From: Thiobacillus denitrificans DSM 12475
GTDB lineage: Bacteria > Pseudomonadota > Gammaproteobacteria > Burkholderiales > Thiobacillaceae
Direction of reading: 5' to 3'
Assembly (NCBI RefSeq): GCF_000376425.1
Contig: NZ_AQWL01000002.1
Location: 69,231 to 133,230, forward strand
DNA length: 64,000 bases
The number at the start of each line of letters is the position of its first letter. Positions within the stretch are counted from its first letter, which is position 1. This document shows, one piece after another, positions 59,562 to 64,000 of this stretch. The notes below the pieces were generated by a model. The model was not told the DNA's origin, made no database searches, and was given only the letters and a program-made list of their open reading frames with translations. The position numbers were made by a program, and so were the translations under genes.

Positions 59562-61730
59562 TCAGGTCGTCTGGGCCTTGATGTCGCTTTCCAGGTTCGG
59601 ATAGCGCACATGGTCGACCAGCTGCTGGATTTCGGTGCTGGGCGCACGCGAGATCAGCGAACCGATGATGACACCGAGGAAGCCGGCCGGCATGCCGAAC
59701 ACACCGGCGGCGATGGGCTTGATGGCGAACCATTCGTTGGCTGCGACGCCGCCGAAGAAGTCGTAGGTCGTGTACATGTAGTACATGCACACGGCCAATC
59801 CGGCCAGCATGCCGACCACCGCCCCCAGGTAATTGGCGCGCTTCCAGAACACGCCGAGCACCAGCGCCGGGAAGAACGCCGAGGCGGCCAGCGAGAATGC
59901 GGCACCGACCAGGAACAGGATGTCGCCCGGCTTCAGCGAGGCGGTGTAGGCAGCCAGCAGGGCGACCACCAGCAGCAGGCCTTTGGAGATGGCCAGGCGG
60001 CGGACGGTGGAAGCCTTGGGGTCGATCATCTTGTAGTAGACGTCGTGCGACAGCGCGTTGGCGATGGTCAGCAACAAACCGTCGGCGGTGGAGAGCGCCG
60101 CTGCCAGACCGCCCGCTGCCACCATGCCCGAGATGACATAGGGCAGGCCGGCGATTTCCGGCGTCGCCAGCACGATGAGGTCGCCGCCGATGGTGATCTC
60201 GGCGAGCTGCACCAGGCCGTCCTTGTTGAGGTCGGCGATCTTCATCAGCGTTGGGTCCACCGCCGCCCAGTTGGCGACCCACGCCGGCAGTGCCGCAAAC
60301 GACGAGCCGACCAGATCGGCGTACACGACGTTCTTGACCAGCACCGCCAGCGCCGGCGCGGTGAAGTACAGCAGGAAGATGAAGAACAGCGACCAGAATA
60401 CCGACTTGCGCGCTTCACGCACCGAGGGGGTGGTGTAGTAGCGCATCAGGATGTGCGGCAGCGAAGCGGTGCCGACCATCAGGCACAGCACCAGTGCGAT
60501 GAAGTTGCGGCGCTTCACGTTGGAAGCTTCCTCGTCCTCGGCCTTCGCGGCGGCGATCTCGGCTGCGGTCGCGTTGGGGTTGGTCGTCAGGAGCTTCTTC
60601 TCGGCGCCCTTGCCGGAGAACGGCGTGGCGTGAGCCGCCACCGGGCCGGCCGATTTCTTGGCGCCGTCAGCGGCTTTTTTCAGCTTGGCCATCAGGACGT
60701 CGGGACCGGTCAACTCGGCGATTTCCTTTTCCTTCGCCTCGATCTTCTGGGTGTCGGGTTCGGCCGCGGCTTTCAGGGTAACCAGTTCGGCATCCAATGC
60801 GGCGCGCGCCTCGCCGACGATGGTGTCGGCGGAGCCGGCGGCGATCGCGGCTTCCAGCGCCTTGATCTTGTCTTCGGCGGCGAGCTGCCTTTCCTTGAAG
60901 ATCGCGCGCACCGAAGCTTCGGCTGCGCCGCGCGTGGTGGTCGGATCGTTCATCTCCTTTTCCTGGGCGGTGACTTCTTTCAGCACCTGGCCGTAGGCGA
61001 TCTGCGGGATCGGGTTGCCGGTATGGCTCACCGACAGCCACACCACCGGGATCATGTAGGCGATGATGAGGATGATGTATTGCGCTACCTGGGTCCAGGT
61101 CACCGCACGCATGCCGCCGAGGAAGGAACACACCAGAATGCCGGCGAGACCGACGAACACGCCGATCTGGAATTCCAGACCGGTGAGACGCGCGGTGATG
61201 ATGCCGACGCCGTAGATCTGCGCGACCACATAGGTGAAGGAGCAGATGATGGCAGCGACGACGCCGATGGTGCGCGGCAGGTTGCCGCCGTAGCGCGAGC
61301 CGAGAAAGTCAGGGATGGTGAACTGGCCGAACTTCCTGAGGTAGGGCGCGAGGAACAGTGCCACCAGCACATAGCCGCCGGTCCAGCCCATGATGAAGGC
61401 GAGGCCGTCAAAGCCGCTCAGATACAGGGTGCCGGCCATACCGATGAAGGACGCCGCCGACATCCAGTCGGCGCCGGTAGCCATGCCGTTGAACAGCGCC
61501 GGGACGCGCCGTCCGGCGACATAGTATTCCGACACGTCGGCGGTCTTCGACATGATGCCGATGCCGGCGTACAGCATGATCGTGGCGGCAAGGAAGACGT
61601 AGCCGATCCAATTGGGGGGCAGGCCCATCTGCTCCAGGATCGCAAGCACGATGACGAAGGCGATGAAACCACCGGTGTAGAAGGTGTAATACTTTTTAAG
61701 CTGCGAGAAAAACTGGCTCTGGGTGCTCAT
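59562..61730 (-). CDS. Sodium:solute symporter large subunit (acetate/ActP-like) with coiled-coil insertion
   Basis: 722 residues, longer than ordinary ActP (about 550). The membrane helices and family motifs are typical (GRRVPALFNGMATGADWMSAA, ALSTADGLLLTIANALSHDVYY). A charged, Ala-rich segment of about 150 residues (roughly 258-405, EKIKALEAAIA-type helices) interrupts the helices. The small partner at 61727 overlaps it, as in the two-subunit VC_2705-type symporters. It probably imports acetate or a related carboxylate. Confidence 0.82.
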   Translation of the reverse strand: MSTQSQFFSQLKKYYTFYTGGFIAFVIVLAILEQMGLPPNWIGYVFLAATIMLYAGIGIMSKTADVSEYYVAGRRVPALFNGMATGADWMSAASFIGMAGTLYLSGFDGLAFIMGWTGGYVLVALFLAPYLRKFGQFTIPDFLGSRYGGNLPRTIGVVAAIICSFTYVVAQIYGVGIITARLTGLEFQIGVFVGLAGILVCSFLGGMRAVTWTQVAQYIILIIAYMIPVVWLSVSHTGNPIPQIAYGQVLKEVTAQEKEMNDPTTTRGAAEASVRAIFKERQLAAEDKIKALEAAIAAGSADTIVGEARAALDAELVTLKAAAEPDTQKIEAKEKEIAELTGPDVLMAKLKKAADGAKKSAGPVAAHATPFSGKGAEKKLLTTNPNATAAEIAAAKAEDEEASNVKRRNFIALVLCLMVGTASLPHILMRYYTTPSVREARKSVFWSLFFIFLLYFTAPALAVLVKNVVYADLVGSSFAALPAWVANWAAVDPTLMKIADLNKDGLVQLAEITIGGDLIVLATPEIAGLPYVISGMVAAGGLAAALSTADGLLLTIANALSHDVYYKMIDPKASTVRRLAISKGLLLVVALLAAYTASLKPGDILFLVGAAFSLAASAFFPALVLGVFWKRANYLGAVVGMLAGLAVCMYYMYTTYDFFGGVAANEWFAIKPIAAGVFGMPAGFLGVIIGSLISRAPSTEIQQLVDHVRYPNLESDIKAQTT

Positions 61731-61993
61731 TCTTCATCCCCCTCGTGTACGCCGAATTCCTTGTCCAGCTGGTTCATGCGGTGGGCATAAAACCAGATGA
61801 TGAGGACATAGATGATGAGTGAGCCCTGTGCGCCCATATAAAAGGCGAAGGGAAACCCAAAAATAACGATTTCATTGAGTTCGCGGGCGAAGTAAATGAC
61901 GATGAACGTCACCACGAACCAGATGGCGAGCAAAACCGCGGTGAGCCGCAGATTTTTGCGCCAGTACTCCTGATGTCTCTCCGACAATTGCAT
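61727..61993 (-). CDS. Small subunit of the sodium:solute symporter (DUF4212)
   Basis: 88 residues with two membrane helices (LTAVLLAIWFVVTFIVIYF, SLIIYVLIIWFYAHRMNQLD) and the conserved HQEYWRKNLR start. The stop overlaps the large-subunit ATG (ATGA). Confidence 0.88.
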   Translation of the reverse strand: MQLSERHQEYWRKNLRLTAVLLAIWFVVTFIVIYFARELNEIVIFGFPFAFYMGAQGSLIIYVLIIWFYAHRMNQLDKEFGVHEGDEE

Positions 61994-62093
61994 GGCAATT
62001 CCTCCGTGAAGGGGTTGGGGGACGCGCTTTATGTGTTGTGTTTGCGCGTGCGCGGAGTTTAAGGAGTCGAGGCCCGGCCGACAAACAGATTAG

Positions 62094-62795
62094 TTAATTC
62101 AGATTAACTGATAGCCAGCGCCGGGCCTGCGTGAGCCGCTGCAGCTGATGGGCGGTGATGATGTTTTCCCGCTGGGCTGCGGCAATCAGCACCAGCCACA
62201 GCTCGGCGGTGGCGTAGGCATCGGCCAGCGCGCCGTGACGCGCGTACGCGGCGATGCCGAAGTGCGCCAGCCAGTCGTCGAGTTGACGGCAATGCGGCGC
62301 GGCGGCGGGGAACAGCAGCGGCGCAATCACGGCCGCGTCGAACCATGGCAGGCGGGGAGACAGGCCGAGTTGCGCGTGTGCCTCGCGCTGCAATACGGCC
62401 TGGTCGAATCCCGCATGAAATGCCACGCGGGGCGAGTCCCGCGCGAACTCCAGCCAGGCGAGCAGTGCCTCGTGCGGTGCCTGTCCTGCGCGTTGCTCGC
62501 TGTCGGTGATGCCGTGGATGAGAATGTTGGCGGCACCGGTGGCCTGCGTCTGCGTCAGGCCGGCTTCGAAACTTTGATGGAGCGCGATGCGGCCCTGCTC
62601 GACGGCCACTGCGCCGATCGAGAGCAGCGGATCGCGCACCGTATCCAGCCCGCCGGTCTCGACGTCCACTACACACCAGCGCAGGCCGGCAAGCGGCATC
62701 CTGAGGTCGATTTTCTGCCGCGCCAGCGCCGCGCGCCGCGCACAGCTGGAGGCGTCCAGCGCTGGCAGCCGGCGTTTGCCGAACGGCCAGATCAC
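62094..62795 (-). CDS. DnaQ-like 3'-5' exonuclease
   Basis: 233 residues. Exonuclease motifs are present: VVDVETGGLD (ExoI), HAGFDQAVL (ExoII) and HGALADAYATAEL (ExoIII, HxAxxD). It is shorter than PolC and not beside other replication genes, so it is an accessory exonuclease or a partner of the CBS-DUF294 protein whose stop it overlaps. Confidence 0.85.
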   Translation of the reverse strand: MIWPFGKRRLPALDASSCARRAALARQKIDLRMPLAGLRWCVVDVETGGLDTVRDPLLSIGAVAVEQGRIALHQSFEAGLTQTQATGAANILIHGITDSEQRAGQAPHEALLAWLEFARDSPRVAFHAGFDQAVLQREAHAQLGLSPRLPWFDAAVIAPLLFPAAAPHCRQLDDWLAHFGIAAYARHGALADAYATAELWLVLIAAAQRENIITAHQLQRLTQARRWLSVNLN

Positions 62796-64000
62796 AGGCC
62801 GTAATCCATCGCCAGCCGCGCCTGCACCTTGCGCGCCTGGCGCAGCGCTTCCTTCAGGATGCGGCGGTCGAGCGGGTTCAGTGTGTCGGGGTCGAGATGG
62901 TTGTCGGGCGGCAGGCCCGTTCGCTGCTGCCCATGCTGGTGGCGCAGCCGCAAGAGCTGCAGGAAGTGGAACGCGCGGTTCCAGTCGGCCAGTTCGGCGT
63001 CGGGAATCTTCAGCGCGTGCGCCGCTTCGCGCAGGCGCTTGGCGGTATTGGTCTGCGGGCTGCCGGCGGCGAGCGCGAAAATGCGCGCCGCGTCGACGAA
63101 GGGCGTGGCGCCGTTGAGTTTGAGGTCGATCGTGTTTGGATGCGCGTCATCCTCCGACAGTACGAAGTCGCGCACCACCCCCAGCGGCGGCCGGTTGCGC
63201 AGCGCGTTGCCGGCCATCTGGTGGAGGAAGCGCGGGTTGTTGCGGGCGGTGCGGTTGAGCCAGGCGCGCAGGGCGAGCGCCAGCGCAGCGTCGCCGGCAA
63301 GCGGACGGAAGTCGAAGAAGATGCTGGCGTGCAGCAGGGCTTCCGGGCTGCCGTGGTCGATCCATTGCGCGAACTGGCGCTGCCAGTCTTCCGCCGACAG
63401 GCACCACGGCGGATTGCCCGCCATGATGCCGCCCTTGCAGAGCGGAAACCCGCAGGCGTCCAGCCGTGCGTTGACGCGCTGGGCGAACGCGAGCAGCGCC
63501 GCGTGCTGGGCGTCATCGGCGGCGTCGAAGATCAACGCGTTGTCCTGGTCGGTGGCGAGCGTCTGTTCCATGCGCCCTTCCGAGCCGAGGGCCAGCCAGC
63601 ACCAGCGCAGCCCGGCGAGCTTGCGGTCGGGCTCGCTTTCCAGCGCGATGATGCGCTCGGTGACGCGGTCGTTGAGGCTGGAAATGATCGCGGTGAGGTT
63701 TTCTGCATCCATCCCCTGCGCCAGCAGGCTGTGCGCCAGGTCGCCGATGTCCTGTGCCAGCGCGGGCAGGCGGGCGGGATCGTCGGCGCGCGACAGTGCC
63801 GAAGTGATGCCTTCCACCGACAGCCGGCGCAAGGCGAAGATGTCTTTCTCCGAGATGACGCCGGCAAGCGCACCGCCCTTCACCAGCGGCAGGTGGTGGA
63901 TGCCCTGCCGCGCCATCAGCACCAGGGCGTCGGCCACCGGCGCGTCGTCGGGCAGCGTCGCCGGGGCCGGCGTCATCACCGCCGAAATCGGCGTGGCGAG
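62792..64000 (-). CDS. CBS-DUF294 putative nucleotidyltransferase (5' end cut by window)
   Basis: The frame runs to the right edge, so the N-terminus (often a cyclic-nucleotide-binding domain) is missing. About 403 residues are visible: a CBS domain (VADALVLMARQGIHHLPLV, GVISEKDI), a DUF294 nucleotidyltransferase-like part (WLALGSEGRMEQTLATDQDNALIF) and its C-terminal helical partner. The GS..R.E.....DQDN pattern is the GlnD-like active site. It and the downstream exonuclease overlap by four bases. Confidence 0.85.
   Translation of the reverse strand, partial: LATPISAVMTPAPATLPDDAPVADALVLMARQGIHHLPLVKGGALAGVISEKDIFALRRLSVEGITSALSRADDPARLPALAQDIGDLAHSLLAQGMDAENLTAIISSLNDRVTERIIALESEPDRKLAGLRWCWLALGSEGRMEQTLATDQDNALIFDAADDAQHAALLAFAQRVNARLDACGFPLCKGGIMAGNPPWCLSAEDWQRQFAQWIDHGSPEALLHASIFFDFRPLAGDAALALALRAWLNRTARNNPRFLHQMAGNALRNRPPLGVVRDFVLSEDDAHPNTIDLKLNGATPFVDAARIFALAAGSPQTNTAKRLREAAHALKIPDAELADWNRAFHFLQLLRLRHQHGQQRTGLPPDNHLDPDTLNPLDRRILKEALRQARKVQARLAMDYGL

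Overview
The window is high-GC, densely packed bacterial DNA. A complete cytochrome cd1 nitrite reductase / heme d1 operon, a SoxXA cytochrome pair and a SoxK-like partner point to a denitrifying, sulfur-oxidising betaproteobacterium of the Thiobacillus/Sulfuricella type. That placement is inferred from gene content; no rRNA or other phylogenetic marker is present.

Region 1 (1-6.6 kb) holds household genes: an EamA-type transporter cut by the window edge, Rnk, a thioredoxin/HEAT protein, two metallo-beta-lactamase-fold proteins (one fused to rhodanese), an arginase-family enzyme and succinate-semialdehyde dehydrogenase. Region 2 (6.7-17.4 kb) is the minus-strand operon nirS-C-F-DL-G-H-J-N, preceded by a NirI/NosR-type membrane flavo-FeS protein and a divergent Dnr-type Crp/Fnr regulator. 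Two near-identical TTGATTTARGTCAA boxes tie these units together. Region 3 (17.5-24.8 kb) has a GarR-like dehydrogenase, an AEC transporter, PbpG, and an HDOD-histidine kinase followed by a REC-PAS-GGDEF-EAL response regulator.

Region 4 (24.8-49.3 kb) is the most interesting part. Three plus-strand transcription units, each with a -24/-12 (sigma-54) promoter, surround a membrane histidine kinase and an NtrC-type activator. Unit 1 is an RND heavy-metal efflux pump with two adaptors. Unit 2 is DUF302, SodC, a Cys-rich beta-propeller, a TlpA-like protein, a TonB-dependent receptor and its own TonB/ExbB/ExbD. Unit 3 is a cysteine-less TlpA-like protein, a Tat-exported His-rich beta-propeller resembling copper thiocyanate dehydrogenase, a CopC-like chaperone, a secreted pentapeptide-repeat protein, SoxX, SoxA, a SoxK-like protein and a second, unusual ExbB/ExbD-like membrane complex. 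A three-half-site motif (GTTYC, GGAAC, GRAAC, about 10 bp apart) lies upstream of units 1 and 3 and inside unit 2, and is the probable activator operator. I read the region as a copper acquisition, delivery and detoxification system built around one periplasmic copper oxidoreductase that passes electrons to SoxXA-type cytochromes. The substrate is unproven; thiocyanate or another reduced sulfur compound is the leading idea.

Region 5 (49.4-58.4 kb) is gamma-glutamyltransferase followed by a complete filamentous (inovirus) prophage. It is inserted in tRNA-Phe and bounded by a 45-bp direct repeat, with integrase, Zot, coat proteins, replication initiator, ssDNA-binding protein, a repressor-like gene and two tandem operators. 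Region 6 (58.5-64 kb) holds a small membrane protein, a TPR protein, a two-subunit sodium:solute (acetate-type) symporter, a DnaQ-like exonuclease and a CBS-DUF294 protein cut by the right edge.
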